64,000 nucleotides of DNA from Comamonadaceae bacterium (GCA_947447975.1 CANFLU010000002.1:1-64000), one strand, 5' to 3'. Shown: positions 26,031 through 35,387, counted from the stretch's first letter. The notes: a model not told the origin generated them from the letters alone. Translations and numbers: made by a program.

Positions 26031-26726
26031 TCAAACGAGGTGTTTGGCCGCTTCACGGCGCGTGAGGCCCGAGAACACTTGGCCGTGTTGTGCCAAAAAA
26101 GCGCGAATCACCTCGGGGCGGGTGCGCGCATAGTCGCGCAAAGCCCAGCCAATTGCTTTGCGGATAAAAAAGTCGGGCTCACTGGCCAAGCGCAGCGCGT
26201 AAGTCAGCAAGCGGCTTTCATCGGTTTGCTCCTTCCAGCCCAATTGGTGCAACATCGCCACGCGGCGCACCCATACATTGCTATGGCCAAGACAGCTATC
26301 CATGGTGTGCTGGCCATCATGCCCCTGCTGGCGTGCCTGCAGCAAGATATCGCCCACCACACCCGCTAAAGCATCGACGCTGTCCCACCAGGACTTGCGC
26401 TGCACCAAGGCGATCAGGGACGGCAGGCTCTGCAGGTCTAGCTGGCGGTGGTACTTGGCGAGCAAGTCCACCGCCGCGTACTGAAACTCACGCTCTGGCA
26501 AGGCCCACAAGGCTTTGGCCAGCGCCAACAAGGCAGGGGCCGTCCAATCCTTCAAGCCAGGCAGCGCGCGCAAGGCTTGTCGGCGCGGGGTTGCGTGGAT
26601 ACCTAAGAATGCAAACTGGTCCTGCATATAGGCGCGCATGGGCTGGGCTTGCTGTGCATCGGCCAGCGCACGCAAGGCACCTTCAATTTGCGCCAGCAGC
26701 GCAAAGACCTTCGGCTGGTTAGACAT
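26031..26726 (-). CDS. DNA alkylation repair protein, AlkD-like
   Basis: A 231-residue all-helical HEAT-like repeat protein of the AlkD/AlkC family of DNA glycosylases. Supporting stretches are FLGIHATPRRQALRAL at the N-terminal third, EREFQYAAVDLLAKY, WWDSVDALAG (the Trp and Asp of the catalytic cleft), VWVRRVAML and FFIRKAIGWALRDYARTRPE. AlkD enzymes excise 3- and 7-alkylated purines. Start is the ATG at 26726 (MSNQPKVFALLAQI); the frame is open to 26765. It follows the aminotransferase gene in the same direction after about 40 bases. There is no adaptive-response regulator nearby. Confidence 0.88.
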   Translation of the reverse strand: MSNQPKVFALLAQIEGALRALADAQQAQPMRAYMQDQFAFLGIHATPRRQALRALPGLKDWTAPALLALAKALWALPEREFQYAAVDLLAKYHRQLDLQSLPSLIALVQRKSWWDSVDALAGVVGDILLQARQQGHDGQHTMDSCLGHSNVWVRRVAMLHQLGWKEQTDESRLLTYALRLASEPDFFIRKAIGWALRDYARTRPEVIRAFLAQHGQVFSGLTRREAAKHLV

Positions 26727-26765
26727 GGGCGCGCTGTAGCAAGTTCGACGGGCCAGCGCTAGCAA

Positions 26766-27953
26766 TCAGCCCTTGGTGGAGCTGTGGCGCAGCCACTCGC
26801 GCAAGCGTTCCACGCCCTGTGTGAGTCGACCGAGGTCTTTGGAGGCAAAGCACCAGCGCAGCCAGCTAGCAGCCTCGGGCGCAAAGGCTAGGCCAGGGGC
26901 CAGCCCCAGGCCGGCCTCGGCCACCAAGCGCTTGGCCGTCGCCAGTGAATCGCCGTGGCCTGGCAACTCAAAAAACGCGTACATGCCGCCCTGGGGACTG
27001 GCCACTTGCAAGCCGGGGATAGATTGCAGCGCTGGCACCAGGGTGTCGCGGCAGGCTTGCAAATGGCGCACCACGCGTGGCGTAACTTCATCGCGCCGCT
27101 GCACAGCCACCAGGCCCGCGCGCTGGGTGAAGACGCTGGCGCAGGAGGTGTTGAATTCAATGAGTTTGCCCATGGCGGCCGTCGCGGACGGTGGCAGCAC
27201 CAGCCAGCCCAAACGCCAGCCGGTCATGAGGTAGCTTTTTGAAAAACTATGCGCCACCATGAGCTTGTCTGCTGGCTCAGCGATGTCTAAAAAACTGGGC
27301 GCGCAGGCATTGCTGGACGGCGCGAAATACAGGTTTTCATACACCTCGTCGGCCAGTATCCAGGTGCCGGTGCGGCGGCAATGCGACAAGATGGCGCTTT
27401 GCTCCTCACGGCTGAGGGTCCAGCCCGTGGGGTTGTTGGGCGCGTTAACGATTAGCAGTTTGGTGCGCGGGGTGATGGCCGCTAGCAAGGCGTCCAGATC
27501 CAAGGTCCAGGCCCCGGCCTGTGGGCGCAAAGCCACGGTCCGCAAATGCGCGCCCAGGATCAGCGGCTGCGCGGTCAGGTTGGGCCAGACCGGGGTGACG
27601 GCGACCACTTCGTCGCCGGCATCGACCACCGCTTGCACCGCCAGCATCAGGGCATTGACGCCGCCCGAGGTGATGGCAATACGTTCGGCGCCTAGAGGCG
27701 CACTGCCGGGCGCGCCCGCGTGCTTGGCGGCCATGGCCTGGGCCACTGCGTCGCGCAATGCGGGCAGCCCCAGGTTATGGCTGTAAAAGGTCTCGCCCGA
27801 TTGCAGTGATTCGATAGCCGCCTGGCGTATGAAATCGGGCGTGACTTCGTCGCTCTCGCCAAACCAAAAAGCCAGCACATCGCTGCGGCCCATGCCGGCA
27901 TTGGCCACTTCGCGAATTTTCGATTCTTCGAGGTTTTGAATCGCTTGGCGCAT
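26766..27953 (-). CDS. PLP-dependent class I/II aminotransferase
   Basis: A 395-residue fold-type I aminotransferase. It has NAPNNPTGWTLSREEQ for the substrate/PLP contact, ILADEVYENLYF with the pyridine-binding Asp and Tyr, and HSFSKSYLMTGWRLGW with the PLP lysine. The N-terminal EVANAGMGRSDVLAFWFGESDEVTPDFIRQAA marks the subgroup of broad-range amino acid aminotransferases near aspartate/tyrosine enzymes. It ends just before the AlkD-like gene and starts ten bases after the malonyl-CoA synthetase gene, so it may be co-transcribed with that gene, though a functional link is not obvious. Confidence 0.88.
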   Translation of the reverse strand: MRQAIQNLEESKIREVANAGMGRSDVLAFWFGESDEVTPDFIRQAAIESLQSGETFYSHNLGLPALRDAVAQAMAAKHAGAPGSAPLGAERIAITSGGVNALMLAVQAVVDAGDEVVAVTPVWPNLTAQPLILGAHLRTVALRPQAGAWTLDLDALLAAITPRTKLLIVNAPNNPTGWTLSREEQSAILSHCRRTGTWILADEVYENLYFAPSSNACAPSFLDIAEPADKLMVAHSFSKSYLMTGWRLGWLVLPPSATAAMGKLIEFNTSCASVFTQRAGLVAVQRRDEVTPRVVRHLQACRDTLVPALQSIPGLQVASPQGGMYAFFELPGHGDSLATAKRLVAEAGLGLAPGLAFAPEAASWLRWCFASKDLGRLTQGVERLREWLRHSSTKG

Positions 27954-27962
27954 AGCGGCCGC

Positions 27963-29507
27963 TTAGGCGGTGAACAGGTTCTGGTACTGCTGGCGCAGCA
28001 AGTTTTTTTGCACCTTGCCCATGGCGTTACGCGGTAACTCGGACAAGACAAAACAGCGCTTGGGAATTTTGAAATTCGCCAAATTGGCTTTCAGCGATTG
28101 AACGATGGCATTGGCATCTGGCGCAGCGCCGGGCTTGGCAATGACCACGGCCACGCCGACCTCGCCAAAGTCTGGGTGCGGCACGCCAACCAGCGCGCTT
28201 TCGGCCACACCGGGCATGGCGTTGATATAGCCTTCGATCTCGGCGGGATAGACGTTGTAGCCGCCGCTGATGATGAGGTCTTTGCTGCGGCCCACAATGC
28301 TGACGTAGCCGCGTGCATCGACCATGCCGACGTCACCCGTTTTGAAGTAGCCGTCTTGGGTAAATTCTTCGGCGGTTTTTTCGGGCATGCGCCAGTAGCC
28401 ACTAAATACATTGGGGCCACGCACTTCGATATTTCCGACCTCGCCCACCGCGCAGGGCTTGCCACCTTCTGCACTGACGCGCAATTGCACGCCAGGAAGT
28501 GGGAAGCCCACCGTGCCGCCGCGACGTTCTGACTGGCCGCCGTGGCGCGCATCGGGCGCATAGGGGTTGGACGCGAGCATGACGGTTTCGCTCATGCCGT
28601 AGCGCTCCAAAATCGTGTGTCCGGTGCGTGCAGTCCAATCCTGGAACGTCTCTAACAGCAAAGGCGCCGAACCCGCCACAAATAAACGCATATTCGCGCA
28701 GGCTTGTGGCGTGAGACCCGCTTCTCCGAGAAGGCGCACATACAAAGTGGGCACGCCCATAAAGACCGTGGCTTGCGGCAAACAATACAGCACCTGCTTG
28801 GGATCAAAGCGCGCCATCCACAGCATCTTGCTGCCATTGAGCAGCGCGCCATGCAGGGCTGCAAACAAGCCGTGCACATGGAAAATAGGCAGACAGTGGA
28901 TGAGCACGTCGCCTTTGCGCCAGCCCCAGTAGTCTTTGAGCACCTTGGCGTTGCTAAGCAAATTGCCATGGCTGAGCATGGCGCCTTTGCTGCGACCCGT
29001 AGTACCACTGGTGTAAACCATGGCGGCCAGATCGTCCGCCTGACAGCTGGCAATGGTATGCACGTCGCTATGCTGCGCCGCGCGTTCGAGCAAGCTGCCC
29101 TGGCGCTGATCGTCCAAGGTGAACACATACTGCGTACCTGCCTGAAACGCCAACTTGTTGGCCCAGCCAAAATCGCGCGGACAACAGACCAGCACTGCCG
29201 GCTCGGCATTGCCTAGAAAGTACTGCAACTCGGCGCTTTGGTAGGCCACATTGAGTGGCAAGTACACATAGCCGGCCCGCAGCGTGGCCAGGTAGAGCAA
29301 CATGGCTTCCACCGATTTATCCACATGCGCGGCGATCCGACTGCCTGCGGGCAAATCCAGCGATTGCAACAAATTGGCCAACATGGCCGTGGCGCGGTCC
29401 AGGTCGCGCCAAGAGTAGCACAAACCGGTTTCCGTCTGCACCGCCGTCTGGTCCAGATCGCGCGGAAAAGCGGCGCGCAGCGCAGAAAAAAGATTGTGTT
29501 GGGACAT
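27963..29507 (-). CDS. matB: Malonyl-CoA synthetase (acyl-CoA synthetase family)
   Basis: A 514-residue AMP-forming ligase. Motifs: P-loop MVYTSGTTGRSKGAMLSHGNL, the core LERYGMSETVMLASNPY, and the hinge and C-terminal GYFKTGDVGMVDARGYVSIVGRSKDLIISGGYNVYPAEIE with PRNAMGKVQKNLLR (catalytic Lys). The blocks CLPIFHVHGLF and TVGFPLPGVQLRV resemble MatB malonyl-CoA synthetases more than acetyl- or long-chain-acyl-CoA ligases. It would activate malonate to malonyl-CoA. The Bug receptor gene directly upstream may deliver the dicarboxylate. No malonyl-CoA decarboxylase is in the window. Methylmalonate or another short acid is an alternative substrate. Confidence 0.85.
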   Translation of the reverse strand: MSQHNLFSALRAAFPRDLDQTAVQTETGLCYSWRDLDRATAMLANLLQSLDLPAGSRIAAHVDKSVEAMLLYLATLRAGYVYLPLNVAYQSAELQYFLGNAEPAVLVCCPRDFGWANKLAFQAGTQYVFTLDDQRQGSLLERAAQHSDVHTIASCQADDLAAMVYTSGTTGRSKGAMLSHGNLLSNAKVLKDYWGWRKGDVLIHCLPIFHVHGLFAALHGALLNGSKMLWMARFDPKQVLYCLPQATVFMGVPTLYVRLLGEAGLTPQACANMRLFVAGSAPLLLETFQDWTARTGHTILERYGMSETVMLASNPYAPDARHGGQSERRGGTVGFPLPGVQLRVSAEGGKPCAVGEVGNIEVRGPNVFSGYWRMPEKTAEEFTQDGYFKTGDVGMVDARGYVSIVGRSKDLIISGGYNVYPAEIEGYINAMPGVAESALVGVPHPDFGEVGVAVVIAKPGAAPDANAIVQSLKANLANFKIPKRCFVLSELPRNAMGKVQKNLLRQQYQNLFTA

Positions 29508-29581
29508 AGAAAAACGCGTGCTACACCGGATGCGGCCTCAAACCAGGCAGCCGCCCGCGGCGGCCGCCTTGGCAAGAATGC

Positions 29582-30589
29582 CTAGTCGAGCTTGGCGCCC
29601 GAGGCTTTGACCACCTTGGACCACTTTGCCAGCTCAGCTTTGATGAATCCATCAAACTGTGCGCCAGCAAGGTTGGGGAAATCTGCCCCTTGGTTGGCCC
29701 AGGTGGTCTTGGCTTCGTCGGTCTGGCAGGCGCGGCGGATTTCTTCTATGGCCCGCGCCTGGATGTCCGCTGGCGTACCTTTGGGCGCCCAAATACCGTA
29801 CCAGGTGCTGACGGTGTAGTCGGGCAAACCCAATTCGGTGGAACAGGGCACATCTGGGAAAGCCGGGTTGCGCTTGGTGCCCGACACCATCAAAGCCTTG
29901 ATGCGTCCACCCTTGATGTGCGCCGCTGACGAGCCCAGGCCGTCGAACATCATGTCCACATTGCCGGCAATCAGGTCTTGCAGCGCGGGACCGGCACCGC
30001 GGTAAGGGATGTGCGTGATAAAAGTATTGGTCTGTAGTTTGAACAACTCACCGGCCAGGTGGTGCGAGGTGCCGCCGCCGGCCGAGCCAAAGTTGAGCTT
30101 GCCGGGGTTTTTGCGGACAAAGGCCAAAAATTCTGCATAGTTGGTAGCCGGCACTTTTTTCGGATTGACCACCAAGACCTGCGGTACGCTGGCCACCATG
30201 ATGAGGGGGACAAAGTCACGCTCCAGGTCGTAGTCGAGCTTGGGGTACATGCTGGGGGCGATGGTGTGGTGTACCGCGCCCATGAACAAGGTATAGCCAT
30301 CAGGCGCTGCTTTAGACGCAACAGCAGCGCCCAGTGTCCCACCCGCACCGCCCTTGTTGTCGATGATCAGCTGTTTCTCGGTCAAGCGCGCAAACTGGGC
30401 GGACATGGGGCGCGCAAAGGCGTCGGTTCCACCACCGGCAGGGAAGGGCACAACCAGGGTCACCGGCTTGGCCGGCCAGGCCGATTGCGCCCGGGCAGGA
30501 AGCGCCAGGCTTGCCACACCGGCCGCAGCGGCTTGCAGCAGGGTACGACGGCCCAATGGCTGGGGGGAACGGGTTTGCAAATGGGTCAC
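29582..30589 (-). CDS. Tripartite tricarboxylate transporter receptor (Bug/TctC)
   Basis: A 335-residue periplasmic solute-binding protein of the Bug family. The N-terminus has a twin-arginine-like sequence LGRRTLLQAAAAGVASLALPARAQS. The mature part carries the family blocks PVTLVVPFPAGGGTDAFARP, VIDNKGGAGG-type (IIDNKGGAGGTLGAA), APDGYTLFMG, NFGSAGGGTSHHLAGELFK and HIPYRGAGPALQDLIAGNVDMMFD. Such receptors bind carboxylates and are very abundant in Burkholderiales, often without local TctAB membrane genes, as here. Adjacency to the malonyl-CoA synthetase suggests malonate or a related acid. Confidence 0.92.
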   Translation of the reverse strand: MTHLQTRSPQPLGRRTLLQAAAAGVASLALPARAQSAWPAKPVTLVVPFPAGGGTDAFARPMSAQFARLTEKQLIIDNKGGAGGTLGAAVASKAAPDGYTLFMGAVHHTIAPSMYPKLDYDLERDFVPLIMVASVPQVLVVNPKKVPATNYAEFLAFVRKNPGKLNFGSAGGGTSHHLAGELFKLQTNTFITHIPYRGAGPALQDLIAGNVDMMFDGLGSSAAHIKGGRIKALMVSGTKRNPAFPDVPCSTELGLPDYTVSTWYGIWAPKGTPADIQARAIEEIRRACQTDEAKTTWANQGADFPNLAGAQFDGFIKAELAKWSKVVKASGAKLD

Positions 30590-30779
30590 AGCGGGGTCTC
30601 CTTTTTGTTAGATCCGAACACGCGGTTTAGCGCGGCCTGGGGGGGGGCCACGCCTAGGCCAAGCTGAGGCGCAATTGTCACGCAAAGTCCGCAAGCCAGC
30701 CTTGGCAGGCCTTTTGCACAAGCGGGAGGCGCGGTTGTGCCCTGCCAGTGCAAGAACCAGACCGCTTCCAAGCTAGCAC

Positions 30780-32282
30780 TTAAAACCGCGGCAGGTCGGG
30801 GTGTTTGCGCTGGCCCCCGCGCACCAGTTCTTTGCCGTATTCGGCGCAGCGCTGCAGCGTGGGGATCACTTTGCCGGGGTTGAGCAGGCCTTGGGGATCA
30901 AACGCGCGCTTGACGGCAAACATTTGCGCATTTTCAGCGGCGCTGAACTGCACGCACATGGAGTTGAGTTTTTCCACCCCCACGCCATGCTCGCCGGTGA
31001 CGGTGCCGCCCATGGCGACACTGGTCTCCAAAATGTCGGCCCCAAACAGCTCGCAGCGGCGCAACTGGTCCGGGTCATTGGCATCAAACAGAATCAGCGG
31101 GTGCAAATTGCCGTCGCCCGCGTGGAACACGTTGGCACAGCGCAACTGGTATTTTTTTTCCATCTCAGCAATGGCCAGCAGGATGTCGGCCAGGCGCTTG
31201 CGCGGAATCGTGCTGTCCATGCACATGTAGTCCGGGCTGATGCGGCCACTGGCGGGGAAAGCGTTTTTGCGGCCACTCCAAAAGCGCAGGCGCTCGGCCT
31301 CGCTTTGGCTCACTGCAATCGCGGTCGCGCCATGGCGGCTCAGCACCTCGCTCATGCGGGCGATCTCTTCTTCTACTTCCTCGGGCGTACCGTCGCTTTC
31401 GCATAGCAGTATGGCCTCGGCGCTCAGGTCGTAACCGGCATGCACAAAGTCTTCCACGGCAGCGGTCATGGGTTTGTCCATCATTTCCAAGCCAGCCGGA
31501 ATGATGCCTGCGGCAATCACAGCGGCGACGGCGTCGCCGGCTTTGCGCACATCGTCAAAGCTGGCCATGATGCAGCGCGCCAGCTGCGGCTTGGGTACCA
31601 GCTTGACCAATACTTCGATAGTGACGGCCAGCATGCCTTCGCTGCCCACCGCCAGACTGAGCAAGTCGTAGCCCGGCGTGTCCAGCGCTTCTGCGCCAAA
31701 GGTGATGGGCTCGCCCTGGGCCGTAAAGCCGCGCACTTGCAAGACGTTATGCAAGGTCAGGCCGTATTTGAGGCAATGCACGCCACCGGAGTTTTCTGCC
31801 ACATTGCCGCCAATGGTGCAGGCGATCTGGCTGCTCGGGTCCGGCGCGTAATACAGGCCCAGTGGCGCCGCCGCTTCGCTAATGGCCAGGTTGCGCACGC
31901 CGCATTGCACATGGGCGGTGCGCGCTAGCGGGTCTATTTTCAGGATTTTGTTGAATTTGGCCAAAGACAGCGTGACGCCAAGGGCATGTGGCATCGCGCC
32001 GCCGGACAGGCCCGTGCCCGCCCCGCGCGCCACCACCGGCACGCCCAGCGCATGGCAGCTGCGCAACACCGCCTGCACCTGCGCCTCGGTCTCGGGCAAG
32101 GCCACTACCAGCGGACGCTGGCGGTAGGCGGTCAGGCCGTCGCATTCATAAGGTGTGGTGTCTTCAGTTTGGTAGAGCAGCGCATGCGCGGGCAGGTGCT
32201 GGACCAAGGCTTGCACCACGCGCGCCTGCAAGGCGGCACGGCTGACGGCGTCCTGCGAGCTGGCATTCAAGGGGGCATTCAT
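30780..32282 (-). CDS. glcD: FAD-linked oxidase, glycolate oxidase GlcD/D-lactate dehydrogenase type
   Basis: A 500-residue FAD protein of the GlcD family. The PCMH-type FAD domain has VPVVARGAGTGLSGGAMPH and DPSSQIACTIGGNVAENSGGVHCLKYG. The C-terminal cap domain has NVFHAGDGNLHPLILFD and ends with GTVTGEHGVGVEKL and FDPQGLLNPGKV. It oxidises glycolate or another 2-hydroxy acid at the membrane or in the cytosol. ATG 32282 (MNAPLNASSQDAVSRA) is preferred over a further 17 codons upstream. The GlcE and GlcF subunits, normally encoded next to glcD, do not follow in this window, so it may work as a single-subunit dehydrogenase; the gene symbol is therefore by family only. Confidence 0.85.
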   Translation of the reverse strand: MNAPLNASSQDAVSRAALQARVVQALVQHLPAHALLYQTEDTTPYECDGLTAYRQRPLVVALPETEAQVQAVLRSCHALGVPVVARGAGTGLSGGAMPHALGVTLSLAKFNKILKIDPLARTAHVQCGVRNLAISEAAAPLGLYYAPDPSSQIACTIGGNVAENSGGVHCLKYGLTLHNVLQVRGFTAQGEPITFGAEALDTPGYDLLSLAVGSEGMLAVTIEVLVKLVPKPQLARCIMASFDDVRKAGDAVAAVIAAGIIPAGLEMMDKPMTAAVEDFVHAGYDLSAEAILLCESDGTPEEVEEEIARMSEVLSRHGATAIAVSQSEAERLRFWSGRKNAFPASGRISPDYMCMDSTIPRKRLADILLAIAEMEKKYQLRCANVFHAGDGNLHPLILFDANDPDQLRRCELFGADILETSVAMGGTVTGEHGVGVEKLNSMCVQFSAAENAQMFAVKRAFDPQGLLNPGKVIPTLQRCAEYGKELVRGGQRKHPDLPRF

Positions 32283-32525
32283 GGCCTGCACTCTAGCGCA
32301 GGGTGGCAACCCCGGCCATGAAGAAACTTGCAAGGCGCTGTGAATTCAAGGCGGCAGGGGCAGCTGGCGATTCACGGCAACACCCCAATCCCCCCAGGGC
32401 ACGCGCCAACATTTGCCACGATAAGCCCAGCGATTTGACGCCAAGCAGGCTAATGCTTGTTATGAATCAAATGCCTGGGTGCCACTGCGAAGCGTGGGGC
32501 ACTGGCGCAACAATGCAAACCTTGC

Positions 32526-33413
32526 CTAGGCCAGCACCTGCTTGAGCCACTCGGCAAAGGCGGCGCATTCCCAACGGTCCATCATGCCGGTGCGCCAGCA
32601 CAGGTAGTGGGCGTGCGGGCTGGGCACGTTGCTGGTAAAGACCTCGCTGGATCCCAGTCGCACCAGTGAGCCGGTTTCCAGCCAGGGCGCGCCGAGCTTG
32701 AGCCGCACCGGGGCGATGCCCATGCCGGCGGCGGCGGCATCACACATCAGGCCAATGTCGTTGAACTGCGAGCCGTCGACCGGCTCGGGCCAGTCCAGCC
32801 GGTGCGCTGCGAACCAGGTGCGCCAGGGCTCCAAGGGGCTGCGCAGCAGGGGTTGGTTAGCCAGGTCCTGCGCGGTTTCAAAAGGGCCGTGCTCGCGCAC
32901 AAAAGCCGGTGAGGCCATGGGCGTCACCACGTCTTTGGTCAGGCATAGGTACTCGAGGTCGGCATAGCGGCCAGCACCAAACCGCACCGTCAGGTCGGCG
33001 TCTTCGGCCACCACGTCCAAAAGCGGGATGGTGACCTGCATGGTCAGATCAATTTCCGGGTAGGCCTCTGTAAATTCCCGCAGACGCGGAATCACGACCG
33101 AGCGGGCAAAGGTGGGCGTGAGCGCGAGGCGCAGCTTGCGCTTGCCGGGCGCGGCACTGGACGTGGGGAATTTTTGCAACGTGGACAGGCCTTCGCGCAC
33201 ATGGGCCAGGTATTCGCTGCCCTCGGTGGTGAGGGAAAAATCGGCGCGGCCAAAGAGTTTGGTGCCTATGATTTGCTCTAGCTGGCGCACCCGGTGGCTG
33301 ACCGCACTGGGCGTGACGCACAGTTCTTCGGAGGCCTGGGTGACGCTGCGCAAGCGGGCCAGAGCCTCGAAGGTCAGCAGGCATTGAATGGGAGGGATGC
33401 GCGCAGTGCTCAT
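32526..33413 (-). CDS. LysR-family transcriptional regulator, GcvA-like
   Basis: A 295-residue LysR regulator. The N-terminal helix-turn-helix is IQCLLTFEALARLRSVTQASEELCVTPSAVSHRVRQLEQIIG, shortened here to its key part SVTQASEELCVTPSAVS at about 22-38. An inducer-binding domain follows. The sequence is of the GcvA/AmpR-like branch (FEALARL, LFGRADFSLTTEGSEYL). The start at 33413 (MSTARIPPIQ) gives the normal family length; the frame continues open to 33680 across the psd promoter. It is divergent from psd, and downstream are 110 bases and then glcD transcribed the same way, so a role in 2-hydroxyacid or acid uptake genes is possible. Confidence 0.9.
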   Translation of the reverse strand: MSTARIPPIQCLLTFEALARLRSVTQASEELCVTPSAVSHRVRQLEQIIGTKLFGRADFSLTTEGSEYLAHVREGLSTLQKFPTSSAAPGKRKLRLALTPTFARSVVIPRLREFTEAYPEIDLTMQVTIPLLDVVAEDADLTVRFGAGRYADLEYLCLTKDVVTPMASPAFVREHGPFETAQDLANQPLLRSPLEPWRTWFAAHRLDWPEPVDGSQFNDIGLMCDAAAAGMGIAPVRLKLGAPWLETGSLVRLGSSEVFTSNVPSPHAHYLCWRTGMMDRWECAAFAEWLKQVLA

Positions 33414-33425
33414 AGGAGTGCTTAC

Positions 33426-33431
33426 TATAAT
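33426..33431 (+). promoter_or_regulatory. Possible -10 box upstream of psd
   Basis: A perfect TATAAT hexamer lies 68 bases before the psd start, in the short divergent gap with the LysR gene. No TTGACA-like element is found at 16-18 bases upstream, so this is only a candidate. Confidence 0.35.
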
Positions 33432-33498
33432 CCGCCGCTTTACGCAGGGCTGACAACCTGCGGCGCTGGGCAAAATTTTCATCCAACCGGGAGAGGCC

Positions 33499-34356
33499 AT
33501 GGCAGACCGATGGGCGGCGCGCATAGCAGTCTGGCCGCAATACCTGTTGCCCAAGCAGGCCCTGACAGCCTTTGGCGGCTGGGTCGCCACCCGGCGTTGG
33601 GGCCCAGCCACGACGCGGCTGATCGCCTGGTTCGTCCGCAAATACCAAGTCGATATGGCAGAGGCCGCGCAGCCAGACATCGCCGCCTACTCCAGCTTCA
33701 ACGATTTTTTCACCCGTGCGTTGCGCAGCGATGCCCGCCCGCTGGCGCCTGCGCGCTGGCTGTGCCCGGTGGACGGCGCCATCAGCCAGTTTGGTGCTAT
33801 CGATGCCGGGCAGGTCTACCAGGCCAAAGGCCACTCCTACAGTGCAACTGCCCTGGTCGGCGGCGATAGCGCGCTGGCGGCGCAGTTCGACCAGGGCAGT
33901 TTTGCCACCTTGTACCTGAGCCCGCGCGACTACCACCGCATCCACATGCCTTGCGCCGGGACGCTGCGCCAGATGGTGTACGTGCCCGGCGATTTGTTCT
34001 CGGTGAACCCGACGACTGCGCGGGGCGTGCCGGGCCTGTTTGCGCGCAATGAGCGCGTGGTGTGCGTGTTTGACACCGCGCATGGCCCCATGGTGCTGGT
34101 ACTGGTGGGCGCCACTATTGTGGGCAGTATGGCTACCGTCTGGCACGGCGTGGTGAACCCGCCACGCACCGGACGCATCAGCCGCCACGACTATCCGCCG
34201 GGTCAGGTGCAGCTAGCCCAAGGCGAGGAAATGGGACGTTTTTTACTGGGCTCCACCGTGGTGCTGCTACTGCCCGAAGCGCTACCCGGCTGGAACCCAG
34301 ACTGGCAGCCCGGTGGCCCGGTGCGCATGGGCCAGCCCATGGCGGGGGCGACTTAG
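33499..34356 (+). CDS. psd: Phosphatidylserine decarboxylase proenzyme
   Basis: A 285-residue pyruvoyl-dependent decarboxylase that makes phosphatidylethanolamine from phosphatidylserine at the inner membrane. Features: FNDFFTRALRSDARP, LCPVDGAISQFGAID (conserved Asp), LSPRDYHRIHMPCAGTL (catalytic DYHR/H), VNP and FARNERVVC blocks. The self-cleavage motif is LGST, with Ser252 becoming the pyruvoyl group of a 34-residue alpha chain. All catalytic residues are present and the length is typical. The 3' end overlaps the convergent XdhC-family gene by four bases. Confidence 0.96.
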   Translation: MADRWAARIAVWPQYLLPKQALTAFGGWVATRRWGPATTRLIAWFVRKYQVDMAEAAQPDIAAYSSFNDFFTRALRSDARPLAPARWLCPVDGAISQFGAIDAGQVYQAKGHSYSATALVGGDSALAAQFDQGSFATLYLSPRDYHRIHMPCAGTLRQMVYVPGDLFSVNPTTARGVPGLFARNERVVCVFDTAHGPMVLVLVGATIVGSMATVWHGVVNPPRTGRISRHDYPPGQVQLAQGEEMGRFLLGSTVVLLLPEALPGWNPDWQPGGPVRMGQPMAGAT

Positions 34357-35384
34357 GCAGAGACCACGTTGGGCACGGCACAGGACGAGACGCTGTGCGT
34401 GCTGGCGAGTTCTGCATTTTTAAGCTGCACGATTTCAGCCAAGATGGAGACGGCAATTTCCGCCGGGGTTTTGGCCCCTAACTTCAGACCTACCGGGCCG
34501 TGCAGGCGGGCCAACTCGGCGTCTGTCATCTCAAAGTGCTCTGCCAGGCGCTGCTTGCGCGTGGCCTGGGTACGCGAGGAGCCCAACGCCCCGACATAAA
34601 AGGCCTCGGATTTGAGCGCCTCCAAGAGGGCCATATCGTCCAGCTTGGGGTCGTGCGTCAGGGCGACGATGGCGGTATGGGCGTCGGGCAGCATCTCGCG
34701 CACTACATCGTCGGGCATACCCATGAGGCGCTGCACGCCCACCATGTCCAGGCCGGCGCTGTATTCCTCGCGCGGGTCGCAGACCAAGACCTCAAAGTCC
34801 AGCATGCCCGCCATCTGCGCCACCGCCTGCGACAACTGCCCGGCGCCGATCAGCAGCAATCGCCATTTCGGGCCGAACACCGTGCGCAGCACCCCGCTCT
34901 CGTAGGCCAGCGCCTGGCCGCGCTGGGCTTCTGACAAATGCACCGCACCCGTGGCCATGGTCAGGCTGCGCGTCACCAGCTGGTGGCGCGCGGTGCGATC
35001 CAATAGCTCGGCAACCCAGGCGCTGTCCCGCAAGGGCTCATGCACCAGCAGCAAGGTACCGCCACATGGCAGGCCAAAGCGTGCCGCTTCTTCTTTGCTA
35101 ACGCCATAAACAATTTCACTGGGAAGCTTCGCGCTGCCTGCGCTGGGCACGGTGGAGGCAGCTAGCGCGCCAAAGGCCGCTTTGGCGCGGGCAATCAGGT
35201 CTTCTTCGACACAGCCACCGGATACCGAGCCGCTGACACGCCCGTCATCGCGCACCGCCAGCAAGGCGCCGGGAGGGCGCGGCGCGCTGCCCCAAGTTTG
35301 CACCACGGTAACCAGCGTGACCGCATGGCCGGCACGGTGCCAATCGAGTGCATCACCGAGCACCCGTAAATCCAGACTGTCCAT
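34353..35384 (-). CDS. XdhC/CoxI-family molybdenum hydroxylase maturation protein
   Basis: A 343-residue protein with both XdhC domains. The N-terminal part has WGSAPRPPGALLAVRDDGRV and the cysteine motif SGSVSGGCVEEDLIARAK. The C-terminal Rossmann part begins LLLIGAGQLSQAVAQMAG and includes DPREEYS, IVALTHDPKLDDMAL and YVGALGSSRTQATR. XdhC-type proteins bind molybdopterin cofactor and insert its sulfur or, in CO dehydrogenases, help build the Mo-Cu site (CoxF/CoxI). The gene is co-directional with the membrane protein gene (three-base gap) and divergent from rcoM-coxMSL, which places it in the CO dehydrogenase locus. Whether it corresponds to CoxF or CoxI is not decided. Confidence 0.9.
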   Translation of the reverse strand: MDSLDLRVLGDALDWHRAGHAVTLVTVVQTWGSAPRPPGALLAVRDDGRVSGSVSGGCVEEDLIARAKAAFGALAASTVPSAGSAKLPSEIVYGVSKEEAARFGLPCGGTLLLVHEPLRDSAWVAELLDRTARHQLVTRSLTMATGAVHLSEAQRGQALAYESGVLRTVFGPKWRLLLIGAGQLSQAVAQMAGMLDFEVLVCDPREEYSAGLDMVGVQRLMGMPDDVVREMLPDAHTAIVALTHDPKLDDMALLEALKSEAFYVGALGSSRTQATRKQRLAEHFEMTDAELARLHGPVGLKLGAKTPAEIAVSILAEIVQLKNAELASTHSVSSCAVPNVVSA

Positions 35385-35387
35385 GTT

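Noticed and set aside
33049-34188. Long antisense open frame (379 codons) across the LysR gene and psd
   Set aside because: It overlaps two well-recognised genes in another frame, has a composition rich in His, Arg and Gly typical of antisense frames in GC-rich DNA, and shows no domain.
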